Shown piece by piece: positions 53,223 through 63,688 of a stretch of DNA of 64,000 nt (position 1 is the stretch's first letter; every line of letters starts with the position of its first letter). The DNA comes from Brevundimonas sp. (lineage in GTDB: Bacteria > Pseudomonadota > Alphaproteobacteria > Caulobacterales > Caulobacteraceae): assembly GCA_027531145.1 (NCBI GenBank), contig JAPZRF010000008.1, forward strand, positions 124,001 to 188,000, written 5' to 3'. The position numbers and the translations under genes were made by a program. The notes under the pieces were generated by a model. That model searched no databases. It had not been told where the DNA came from and saw nothing but the letters and a program-made list of their open reading frames with translations.

Positions 53223-54112
53223 GTCGCACCGATCGGGACGAGGCCGAGATCGAGGCGTCGCGCGCGCCGCTGATGGATCATCTCATCGAGCTGCGCGGGC
53301 GGCTGATCGTCTGCGTCGTCGCCTTCGTGCTCGGTTTCATCCTCTGCTTCGCCTTCTCCGAGCCGATCTACATCTTCCTGGTGAAGCCGTTCGCGGCCGC
53401 CGCCGCCTTCCACCAGGAGGCGGGCGGGGGGCACTCCGCCGTGTCCCCGTTCGACCTGATCTTCGCCACCGCGGGGTTGCGGCAGATCCCGGCCGTCGAT
53501 GGCCAGACGGTCAATCTGATCTACACCGCTCCCCTGGAAATCCTGTTCACCAAGATGAAGCTGGCCGGCTTCGGCGCGATCTTCGTCGCCTTCCCGGTGC
53601 TGGCGTGGCAGCTCTGGCGCTTCGTCGCGCCGGGCCTGTACCGCAACGAGCGCGGGGCCTTCCTGCCGTTCCTGGTGACGTCGCCCCTGCTGTTCCTGCT
53701 GGGGGCGGCGCTGGTCTACTTCGTCATGCTGCCGTTCGTGATGTGGTTCTCGCTGAGCCAGCAGATCGTCGGCGGCGGCGTGTCGGCCGAGCTGCTGCCG
53801 CGCGTGTCTGACTATCTTAATCTGGTCACGGCGCTGCTGCTGGCCTTCGGGCTGTGCTTCCAGCTGCCGGTGGTGATGACCCTGCTCGGGCTGGCCGGCA
53901 TCATCTCGTCGCGCGTGATGGCCGAGGGCCGTCGCTACGCCATCGTCGCGGTGGTGGTGGTGGCGGCGATCGTGACGCCGCCGGACCCGATCAGCCAGAT
54001 CATGCTCGCCGTGCCTCTGGTGCTGCTCTACGAGGTGTCGATCTGGTGCGTCCGGCTGATCGAACTGCGCCGCGCGAAGGCCGATGCGGCCGACGGGATT
54101 AGCGCCGCCTGA
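53219..54112 (+). CDS. tatC: Sec-independent protein translocase TatC
   Basis: A 297-residue TatC with six predicted membrane helices. The conserved N-terminal [20 protein letters not shown] (about 17-36), YTAPLEILFTKMKLAGFGAI (about 100-119), FVAPGLYRNERGAFLPFL (about 137-154), and VVVVAAIVTPPDPISQIMLAVP (as VVAAIVTPPDPIS and MLAVP, about 245-265) are diagnostic. It binds the twin-arginine signal. Final gene of the tatABC run; the following DUF4279 gene is convergent. Confidence 0.95.
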   Translation: MSRTDRDEAEIEASRAPLMDHLIELRGRLIVCVVAFVLGFILCFAFSEPIYIFLVKPFAAAAAFHQEAGGGHSAVSPFDLIFATAGLRQIPAVDGQTVNLIYTAPLEILFTKMKLAGFGAIFVAFPVLAWQLWRFVAPGLYRNERGAFLPFLVTSPLLFLLGAALVYFVMLPFVMWFSLSQQIVGGGVSAELLPRVSDYLNLVTALLLAFGLCFQLPVVMTLLGLAGIISSRVMAEGRRYAIVAVVVVAAIVTPPDPISQIMLAVPLVLLYEVSIWCVRLIELRRAKADAADGISAA

Positions 54113-54149
54113 CGAGCCGGGAACGTCCGCTTCGACCCTTGGGTGACGC

Positions 54150-54548
54150 TCAGTGCTCGTCACCGAACACGTCCAAGCCCCACGCGATCCCACACTCTCC
54201 CAGACAGCGCATGTCCTCCGCATCCAGCCAGATGCCGCATTGGCTATCGCCCTGGTGATACAGGCCACCGTAAAGCGTGATCTGTTTGGGACGAACGCGC
54301 TCGCGTAGAGACTGAAACGCTTGAGCGCGCCCTCGTACTGCGCGGACGAGACTCTTCACTGCATCGTCGTGATCGGCCCCACTCGCGAGACGATCTGCAC
54401 CGGCTTCAAGCCACCAACCATTGCACGTCGCGACGCGCCCAGAACGCATCAGGTCGCCTGCGCGTACGACACACGTCGGCTCGATATCCAGAATGTCGGA
54501 GACGATCTGGGGATCGCCGTCGAAGCCTGTGATCGAGAGCGTCAGCAT
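54150..54548 (-). CDS. DUF4279-like protein
   Basis: A 132-residue soluble protein with a pattern like DUF4279: SDILDIEPTCVVRAGDLMRS (about 17-36), TCNGWWLEAGADRLASG (about 41-57), and a C-terminal GECGIAWGLDVFGDEH. Function unknown. The local base composition (many A/T-rich codons) is lower in GC than the flanks, and it lies between tatC and glnA with no obvious operon, suggesting insertion. The gene is convergent with tatC. Start at 54548 is the first ATG. Confidence 0.7.
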   Translation of the reverse strand: MLTLSITGFDGDPQIVSDILDIEPTCVVRAGDLMRSGRVATCNGWWLEAGADRLASGADHDDAVKSLVRAVRGRAQAFQSLRERVRPKQITLYGGLYHQGDSQCGIWLDAEDMRCLGECGIAWGLDVFGDEH

Positions 54549-54642
54549 CCCGCGAGAGTATCACCTGGATGTCCGCTTCCCACCCAAGGCGGACATGCCG
54601 CCCCCTGTTTTCCGACGGGCAACATCGCAAGGCCCAGCAAAG

Positions 54643-54670
54643 AGCCCCGGACGGCGGACCGTCCGGGGCT
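54643..54670 (-). terminator. glnA terminator
   Basis: AGCCCCGGACGG (54643-54654) pairs perfectly with CCGTCCGGGGCT (54659-54670) around CGGA. It lies 25 bases after the glnA stop on the minus strand. The T-run on that strand is short. Confidence 0.8.
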
Positions 54671-54694
54671 TCTGTTCGATGCCGACCTGACCGA

Positions 54695-56104
<1,410 letters not shown>

Positions 56105-56134
56105 TCTCGGGTCCTGTTCGTTTGGGGGAGGCTA

Positions 56135-56166
56135 AAGAAACGGCCGCCCCCTGGGGCGACGGCCGG
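56135..56166 (-). terminator. Hairpin between glnB and glnA
   Basis: CGGCCGCCCC (56141-56150) pairs with GGGGCGACGGCCG (56153-56165) with a short bulge; on the minus strand it is followed by GTTTCTTTAG. It can terminate or attenuate transcription from glnB into glnA. Confidence 0.5.
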
Positions 56167-56175
56167 AACTGAAGG

Positions 56176-57487
<1,312 letters not shown>

Positions 57488-57499
57488 ACCCGTCCTCGC

Positions 57500-57584
57500 G
57501 CGGATGTGGCGGAACTGGTAGACGCACTGGATTTAGGTTCCAGCGCCGCAAGGCGTGGAGGTTCGAGTCCTCTCATCCGCACCA
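57500..57584 (+). tRNA. tRNA-Leu (anticodon TAG)
   Basis: An 85-base class II cloverleaf with acceptor GCGGATG/CATCCGC, a long variable arm (CGCCGCAAGGCG), anticodon stem CTGGA/TCCAG with loop TTTAGGT (anticodon TAG), T arm GGAGG-TTCGAGT-CCTCT and an encoded CCA. It starts 12 bases after nnrD. Confidence 0.95.
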
Positions 57585-57590
57585 TCGTTC

Positions 57591-57663
57591 GTGGCGCTAC
57601 CGCTCGCGCCGCGGGCGCTCGCTGTTTGAGCGCGTGTGGCGCTACCGCTCGCGCCGCGGGCGC
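57591..57663. repeat. Two direct 28-bp repeats after tRNA-Leu
   Basis: A 28-base unit starting GTGGCGCTACCGCTCGCGCC occurs at 57591-57618 and 57636-57663, 45 bases apart, in the gap between the tRNA and the shared terminator. The unit contains CGCTCGCGCCGCGGGCGC, itself rich in inverted symmetry. Confidence 0.8.
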
Positions 57664-57677
57664 AGCGCTGAAAGAAG

Positions 57678-57703
57678 AAGGCCCGGGGTCGCCCCCGGGC
57701 CTT
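57678..57703. terminator. Shared terminator of tRNA-Leu and the permease gene
   Basis: AAGGCCCGGGG (57678-57688) and CCCCGGGCCTT (57693-57703) are perfect complements around TCGC. It lies between the convergent tRNA and permease and suits both strands. Confidence 0.75.
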
Positions 57704-57726
57704 TCGCCTTGCGGCGGCGGCTTGCC

Positions 57727-59388
57727 TCAGTCTTCCTTGACGTTGTCGACCTTCCCGCCAAGGGCCTCGGCCGGGGAGGCCAGGGCGGTGTCCTCGGTGA
57801 TGTCGATGCCCTTCGCCAGCTTCGAGTGCCAGTAGCCGTAGGCGGCGTAGATCAGCGCCCCGACGGCGGCATAGGCGGCGAGGATGGTCAGCGGCAGCGG
57901 ATTGTCGTCCATCGCGTGCTGGATCATCGGCCAGAAGTTGAGGCCGGCGAGACCGAGGCAGGCGAGGATGCCCGCGACGGCGGTGGCGATGCCGCCGGGC
58001 ACCCGGAACGGACGCTCCATCTCCGGGTGGCGGAGGCGCAGCATGATCACCGAGAAGCAGACGATGGCGAAGGCGCAGGCCGTGCCCAGCGACACTAGGT
58101 CGCCGAGGATCGAGATCGGCAGGAACGACGCCGCCGTGGCGATCAGGACGCCCAGCAGGATGGTGCCGACCCACGGGGTCTTCAGCTTCGGGTGGACCAC
58201 CGCGAACGCCTTGGGCAGCAGGCCGTCGCGGGCCATGGTGTAGAAGATGCGGGTCTGGCCGTAGACCAGCACCAGCATCACCGACGACAGCCCCGTGATC
58301 GCGCCGATCTTGATCATGAAGCTGACGAGGTTCAACTGGCCGCCCTCGGCCGAGGCGACGGGGATGTCAGCCCAGGTCAGCGCCATACGGTCGATGGCGA
58401 CCGCGATCGGGGCCGGCGAGGCCAGCTCCAGATAGGGCACTACGCCGGTCATGACGGCGGCGACGGCCATGTAGATCAGGGTGCAGACGAAGAGGGCGCC
58501 GAGAATGCCAACGGGCACGTCCTTGGACGGGTTCTTGGCCTCGGCGGCGGCGGTCGAGACGGCCTCGAAGCCAACGTAGGCGAAGAAGATGATGGCCGCG
58601 CCACGGAAGATGCCGCCGACGCCGAACTGGTCCCAGCTGTCGCCCTGTGCCGGGATCAGCGGCGTCCAGTTGGCCGGGTCGATGTAGGCGATGCCGACGC
58701 CGATGAACGTCAGCAGCACCACGATCTTCAGCACCACGATGGCGTTGTTGATGTTGGCCGATTCCGAGATGCCCAGCACCAGCAGGCTGCAGACCGCGGC
58801 GATGCCGAGGGCGGCCACGAGGTTGAAGGTGCCGGTCAGGGGGAAGCTGGCTCCTGCGGCACCCTGGACATACTGCACGAGCGGCGTGGCCCAGTTCGGT
58901 CCCTCTCCGCCGGCGAACTGGATGGTCGGGAACAGGCTTTGACTGATGCCGAAATCCGACAGGATCGACACCACATAGCCCGACCAGCCGACCGCCACGG
59001 TCGCGGCGGCGACGCCATACTCCAGCACCAGCAACCAGCCCATCACCCAGGCGAAGACTTCGCCCATGGTGCCATAGGCATAGGTGTAGGCGGAGCCCGA
59101 GACCGGCATGGTCGAGGCCAGCTCGGCGTAGCACAGGCCGGCAAGGGCGCAGGCGATGCCCGCCAGCACGAACGAGAACATGATCGCCGGACCCGCGTGG
59201 GCCGACGCGACCTGTCCGGTCAGAACGAAAATACCGGCACCGATGATGGCGCCGATGCCCAGGCTCATCAGGTTCAGCGGCCCGAGGGTCCGCTTCAGCT
59301 CGCTCTTTGCGGCCTCCTTCTGGATCTGTGCGATCGACTTCCTGAGGAACAGACGGTTCCCCCGAGGCCCAAGGCCTTCTGCTGACAT
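57727..59388 (-). CDS. APC-family amino acid permease
   Basis: A 553-residue integral membrane transporter with about 12 hydrophobic helices. SLGIGAIIGAGIFVLTGQVA (about 41-60) is the helix 1 signature, CYAELASTMPVSGSAYTYAY (about 92-111), and FFAYVGFEAVSTAAAEAKNP (about 280-299) is the helix 6 motif. It matches the cationic amino-acid transporter-like group within APC; the substrate is not predictable. A C-terminal cytoplasmic tail (about 525-553) is polar. A 183-base gap divides it from hrpB. Confidence 0.9.
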   Translation of the reverse strand: MSAEGLGPRGNRLFLRKSIAQIQKEAAKSELKRTLGPLNLMSLGIGAIIGAGIFVLTGQVASAHAGPAIMFSFVLAGIACALAGLCYAELASTMPVSGSAYTYAYGTMGEVFAWVMGWLLVLEYGVAAATVAVGWSGYVVSILSDFGISQSLFPTIQFAGGEGPNWATPLVQYVQGAAGASFPLTGTFNLVAALGIAAVCSLLVLGISESANINNAIVVLKIVVLLTFIGVGIAYIDPANWTPLIPAQGDSWDQFGVGGIFRGAAIIFFAYVGFEAVSTAAAEAKNPSKDVPVGILGALFVCTLIYMAVAAVMTGVVPYLELASPAPIAVAIDRMALTWADIPVASAEGGQLNLVSFMIKIGAITGLSSVMLVLVYGQTRIFYTMARDGLLPKAFAVVHPKLKTPWVGTILLGVLIATAASFLPISILGDLVSLGTACAFAIVCFSVIMLRLRHPEMERPFRVPGGIATAVAGILACLGLAGLNFWPMIQHAMDDNPLPLTILAAYAAVGALIYAAYGYWHSKLAKGIDITEDTALASPAEALGGKVDNVKED

Positions 59389-59571
59389 GGAATTTCTACC
59401 TCGATACGCGACGGTCCCTCCCGGACCGCCTTCAGCCGCGGACGCTAGCCAGATGGCGGAAAGGTGGCAACTTGGTTTTCACTTGGTGAAGGCGTCCCCT
59501 CGCGTCTGTGACCGCGGCGCCAGCGGCCGGGGCCGCGTGACAATCGCGCGCCCTTGCGGCAGGTGCGGGCC

Positions 59572-61998
59572 ATGCGCCTGCCGATCCATGACGTCCTCGA
59601 GCCGCTGACCGCCGCCCTCGCGACGGGCAACACGGCGGTGCTGGCGGCGCCGCCCGGGGCCGGCAAGACCACGGTCGTGCCGCTGGTGCTGCTCGACGCC
59701 CCCTGGCGCGGCGACGGCCGAATCCTGCTGCTGGAGCCCCGCCGGCTGGCGGCGCGGGCGGCGGCCGAGCGCATGGCGGCGACGCTGGGCGAGGCCCCCG
59801 GCGGCAGGGTTGGCTATCGAACCCGGCTGCAGAGCCGGATCGGCCCGGCCACGCGAATCGAGGTGATCACCGAGGGTGTATTCACCCGCATGATTCTAGA
59901 CGACCCCTCGCTCGAGGGTGTCGCGGCGGTGCTGTTCGACGAGTTTCACGAGCGGAGCCTGGACGCGGACCTGGGCCTCGCCTTCGCGCTGGAGAGCCAG
60001 GCGGCGCTGCGCGACGACCTGCGGCTGATGGTGATGTCGGCCACCCTAGACGTCGAGGCGGTGGCCAGTCTGCTGGACCGGCCGCCGGTGATCGCCGCCG
60101 AGGGCCGGATGTATCCGGTCGAGACCCGTTATCTTGGGCGTGACCCGGCCGAGCGACTGGAGGTCGCCGTGGTCCGGGCCATCCAGACGGCGCTGGCGGC
60201 GGATACCGGCTCTCTGCTCGTCTTCCTGCCTGGGCAAAGCGAGATCCACCGGGTCGCGCGCCTTCTGGCCGAGCGTCTGCGCGATCCGGCGGTCGATATT
60301 GCGCCCCTCTATGGCGCGCTCGACAAGGCGGAGCAGGAGCGGGCGCTGGAGCCGGCCCCGCCCGGCCGGCGCAAGGTAGTGCTGGCCACCTCCGTGGCCG
60401 AGACCAGCCTGACCATCGAGGGGGTTCGGGTGGTGATCGACAGCGGCCTGTCGCGCGTGCCGCGCTTCGAGCCGGCCAGCGGCCTGACGCGCCTGGCCAC
60501 AGTGCGGGTCAGCCGGTCCTCGGCCGAGCAACGCCGCGGGCGCGCTGGGCGGACCGAGCCGGGGGTCTGCTACCGGCTGTGGGACGAGGAACAGACCCGC
60601 GGCCTCATCGGCCATCAGCCGCCCGAGATCGTCGATAGCGACCTGACCGGGCTGGCGCTCGATCTGGCGCGCTGGGGCTCAGCCTCGGCCGAGGGACTGG
60701 CCCTGCTGGACCCTCCGCCGCGTGGGGCCTTCGCCGAGGCCCGGGCCGCGCTGACCCGGCTTGGGGCGCTGGACGGGGAGGGGCGGCTGACGCCGCACGG
60801 GCGGAAGCTGGCGGAGCTGCCCCTCGGCCCGCGGCTGGGCCATCTGGTGCTGACCGCGGCGGCCGAGGGCGACGCCCTGACCGGAGCGCGGATCGCGGCC
60901 CTGCTAAGCGAGCCGGGGCTGGGCGGAACGGCGACTGACCTCTCGGAGCGGCTGACGGCGCTGGAGCGGGATCGCTCCCCCCGCGCGCGCGACGCGCTCA
61001 AGCTGGCGGACCGCTGGGCCCGGCTGGCGGGGGGCGGGACTGGCGGTGCGGCTGATCCCGGGGCCCTGATCGCCGCGGCCTTCCCCGAGCGGGTGGCGCG
61101 GGCGCGGGGTAGACCGGGGGAGGTGCTCCTTGCCTCGGGTCGCGGAGCGTTTCTTGAGTCGACCGACCTGCTGGCGCGGGTGCCGTGGCTGGCGGTTGCG
61201 GAGCTGTCCGGGGGCGAGACCGGTGACCGCATCCGGCTGGCGGCACCGCTGGATCCGGCAGTCCTGATGGACCGGGCGGAAGTCGAGGACCGACTTGTCC
61301 GAACCCCCGGCGGCCGACTGGAGCTGCGCCGCCAGCGGCGCGTCGGTGCCTTGGTGCTGGAGGAGACGGTGGTCGGGCCGCCCGACCGCGCCCAGGTGAC
61401 CGCGGCCCTGCGCGGCGAGGTCGGGCGCGACGGGTTGAAGGGGCTGCGCTGGGGTCAGCGGGCGGCCGGGCTGCGGGCGCGGCTGGCCTTTCTCGCGGCG
61501 CTCGACGAGGGATGGCCGGAGGTTTCCGATGCGGGCCTGCTGAAGGCGCGCGAGGTCTGGCTCTGGCCGCTGCTGGAGTCGGTGCAGGCACTGGACGCGA
61601 TCACCGACGCCGCGCTGGAGCAGGGCCTGCGCGCGCTCGTGCCATGGGACCGGGTCCGCGACCTTGACCGGTTGGCACCGGCGCGGCTGGAGACGCCGCT
61701 GGGCTCGGCAGCGATCGACTACGCCGCCGAGGGCGGGCCGCGGGTCGACATCCGCGTGCAGGAGCTGTTCGGCGTCACCGTGCACCCTACGGTCGGCGGC
61801 GGGCGGACGCCCCTGACCCTCGCCCTTCTGTCGCCGGCGCGGCGCCCGATCCAGCTGACCAAGGACCTGCCGGGCTTCTGGCGCGGCTCGTGGAAGGAGG
61901 TGCGCGCCGAGATGCGCGGCCGCTACCCGCGCCATCCCTGGCCAGAGAACCCCGCCGAGGCCAAGGCCACCACCCGGGCCAAGCCGCGCGGAAGCTAA
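59572..61998 (+). CDS. hrpB: HrpB-type DEAH-box ATP-dependent helicase
   Basis: An 808-residue SF2 helicase. Walker A AAPPGAGKTTVVPL (about 25-38), DEFHERSLDADLGLAFALES (about 123-142; DEFH in place of DEAH), and MSATLDVEAVA (about 156-166) are in the first RecA lobe. The second lobe has SVAETSLTIEGVRVVIDSGL (about 276-295) and SSAEQRRGRAGRTEPGVCYR (about 310-329). The C-terminal HrpB-specific domain (about 500-808) is present. The role of HrpB is poorly known. ATG 59572 is chosen as it precedes LPIHDVL. The stop overlaps the convergent methyltransferase by 4 bases. Confidence 0.92.
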   Translation: MRLPIHDVLEPLTAALATGNTAVLAAPPGAGKTTVVPLVLLDAPWRGDGRILLLEPRRLAARAAAERMAATLGEAPGGRVGYRTRLQSRIGPATRIEVITEGVFTRMILDDPSLEGVAAVLFDEFHERSLDADLGLAFALESQAALRDDLRLMVMSATLDVEAVASLLDRPPVIAAEGRMYPVETRYLGRDPAERLEVAVVRAIQTALAADTGSLLVFLPGQSEIHRVARLLAERLRDPAVDIAPLYGALDKAEQERALEPAPPGRRKVVLATSVAETSLTIEGVRVVIDSGLSRVPRFEPASGLTRLATVRVSRSSAEQRRGRAGRTEPGVCYRLWDEEQTRGLIGHQPPEIVDSDLTGLALDLARWGSASAEGLALLDPPPRGAFAEARAALTRLGALDGEGRLTPHGRKLAELPLGPRLGHLVLTAAAEGDALTGARIAALLSEPGLGGTATDLSERLTALERDRSPRARDALKLADRWARLAGGGTGGAADPGALIAAAFPERVARARGRPGEVLLASGRGAFLESTDLLARVPWLAVAELSGGETGDRIRLAAPLDPAVLMDRAEVEDRLVRTPGGRLELRRQRRVGALVLEETVVGPPDRAQVTAALRGEVGRDGLKGLRWGQRAAGLRARLAFLAALDEGWPEVSDAGLLKAREVWLWPLLESVQALDAITDAALEQGLRALVPWDRVRDLDRLAPARLETPLGSAAIDYAAEGGPRVDIRVQELFGVTVHPTVGGGRTPLTLALLSPARRPIQLTKDLPGFWRGSWKEVRAEMRGRYPRHPWPENPAEAKATTRAKPRGS

Positions 61999-62804
61999 AG
62001 CCCTTCCGTCGCAGCGTAGACCATGATCCCCGTGGCCACGGCCAGGTTCAGGCTGTCGGCGCGGCCGCGCATGGGAATCTTGACGTTGACGTCGCAGGTG
62101 GCGGCCAGCCGGTCGGTCAGGCCGGCTTGTTCGTTGCCCATGAGGATAAGGGCCGGACGTTTCAGGGCGGCGGCGCGGTGATCGACGATGGCGTCCAGCC
62201 GGGTGCCGATCACCGACCCGGGCCAGCCGGCCCGCCAGGCGAGGAACTCGTCCACGCTGGTCCGGCTGATCGACACGGCGAAGACTGAGCCCATGGTGGC
62301 GCGCACGGCTTCCACGGAAAACGGGTCGACGCAGTCGCTGATCAGGATCACCCCGCCGCAGCCGGCGGCGTCCGCAGTGCGGATGATGGTGCCGAGGTTG
62401 CCCGGGTCGCGTACCTGCTCCAGCGCCACCCAGCAGGCCGCCGATGTCGGGTCAAGCGCCGCCAGCGGGCTGAAGGCCTGGTCGAACACGCCCAGCACCG
62501 TCTGCGGATTTTCCCGCCGGCTGATCTTCTCGAGGATGGCGTGGGTGACCATCACCACCTCGCCGCCGGCGGCGCGGGTCTCGGCGCGGGCCCGGTCGAG
62601 CAGGGGATGCGGGCGTGCGTCCTGACCGACCAGCAGCCGGCGCGGGGCGCGCCCCTGATCCAGCGCCTCGCCGATGAACTTCAGGCCCTCGGCGAGGAAT
62701 TGGCCGGTCTCCTCGCGCGCCTTGCGCATGTGCAGGGCGCGGACGGCCTTGACCGTGTCATTGGTCAGGGAGGTGATCAGCCGATCCGGGGAGGCGGCGC
62801 TCAC
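61995..62804 (-). CDS. TrmH/SpoU-family RNA 2'-O-methyltransferase
   Basis: A 269-residue SPOUT methyltransferase. The N-terminal substrate-binding region (about 1-100) has LHMRKAREETGQFLAEG (about 25-41). The SAM-binding knot shows VRDPGNLGTIIRTADAAGCG (about 148-167), LMGNEQAGLTDRLAATCDV (about 218-236) and KIPMRGRADSLNLAVATGIM (about 238-257). RlmB-like 23S rRNA methylation is likely but the target is unproven. GTG 62804 is chosen over 62813 because it overlaps the upstream stop as GTGA. Confidence 0.9.
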   Translation of the reverse strand: MSAASPDRLITSLTNDTVKAVRALHMRKAREETGQFLAEGLKFIGEALDQGRAPRRLLVGQDARPHPLLDRARAETRAAGGEVVMVTHAILEKISRRENPQTVLGVFDQAFSPLAALDPTSAACWVALEQVRDPGNLGTIIRTADAAGCGGVILISDCVDPFSVEAVRATMGSVFAVSISRTSVDEFLAWRAGWPGSVIGTRLDAIVDHRAAALKRPALILMGNEQAGLTDRLAATCDVNVKIPMRGRADSLNLAVATGIMVYAATEGL

Positions 62805-63688
62805 ACCGACCACCGGGCGAAGAAGCTGAGGCCAAGGGCGCGCGGATCGGGACCGTCCTCTTCCAGCGCCAGCTCGCCCCAGTCGATCCGGCCGGCGCAG
62901 CCCGGCAGGGCACCGGCCATCAGGTGCGCCAGCGACAGGCCCGAGATACGAGCTGCGTAGGCGTTGAGCAGCAGGAAGTCCGCGTCATCGGCCAGCAGCG
63001 CGGCGCAGTCCGCCAGCAGGCCGGGCAGGTCCTCGAACAGCCGCCAGACCTCGCCGGTCGGGCCGCGGCCGTACTTCGGCGGGTCGAGCACGATGCCGTG
63101 GTAGCGGCTACCGCGCCGTACCTCGCGCGCCACATACTTGCGTGCGTCCTCGACGATCCAGCGGACCGGGCGGTCGGCGAGGCCGGACAGTTCGGCGTTT
63201 TCGCGAGCCCAACCAACCGATTTCTTCGAGGCGTCGACGTGGGTGACCTCGGCCCCGGCGGCGGCGAGCGCAAGGCTGGCGACGCCGGTGTAGCCGAACA
63301 GGTTGAGCACCTTCAGGCCTGGACGGCGCGCGACGCGCTCACTCATCCACGCCCAGTTGGCCGCCTGCTCGGGAAAGAAGGCCAGATGCCGGAACGGGGT
63401 GAAGCGGCCGGTGAAGCGCGTCGGTCCCCAGCGCAGCGGGAAGGTGTCCAGCGCGCCGCGAGCGAAGCGCCAGCGCCCGGCCTCGTCCTCGTCGGTCGGG
63501 TCGAAAACGGCGTCGGCGGCGTCGAAGGCGGCCGGGTTGCGCGGGGACCAGAAGCACTGGGGCTCCGGCCGCACGACGGTATGGCGGCCGTAGCGCTCAA
63601 GCTTGCGCCCGCCGCCGCTGTCGAGCAGCGCGTAATCCTCCCACGCGCGGGTGATGAGCAGGGACGGGACGTCGGCGAGCTGGGGCAC
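62801..63688 (-). CDS. Class I SAM-dependent methyltransferase (RlmI-like)
   Basis: A 295-residue Rossmann methyltransferase. VLNLFGYTGVASLALAAAGA (about 128-147) is motif I, EVTHVDASKKSVGWARENAE (about 148-167) motif II, and GIVLDPPKYGRGPTGEVWRL (about 196-215) the DPPK motif IV typical of rRNA or RlmI-type enzymes. The N-terminus YALLDSGGGRKLERYGRHTV (about 17-36) is characteristic of this group. It starts at GTG 63688 and overlaps the TrmH gene by 4 bases. Substrate likely rRNA, inferred. Confidence 0.88.
   Translation of the reverse strand: MPQLADVPSLLITRAWEDYALLDSGGGRKLERYGRHTVVRPEPQCFWSPRNPAAFDAADAVFDPTDEDEAGRWRFARGALDTFPLRWGPTRFTGRFTPFRHLAFFPEQAANWAWMSERVARRPGLKVLNLFGYTGVASLALAAAGAEVTHVDASKKSVGWARENAELSGLADRPVRWIVEDARKYVAREVRRGSRYHGIVLDPPKYGRGPTGEVWRLFEDLPGLLADCAALLADDADFLLLNAYAARISGLSLAHLMAGALPGCAGRIDWGELALEEDGPDPRALGLSFFARWSV

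Noticed and set aside
57591..57663. CRISPR array after tRNA-Leu
   Set aside because: Only two repeat units with one 17-base spacer and no cas genes; better explained as a local duplication.
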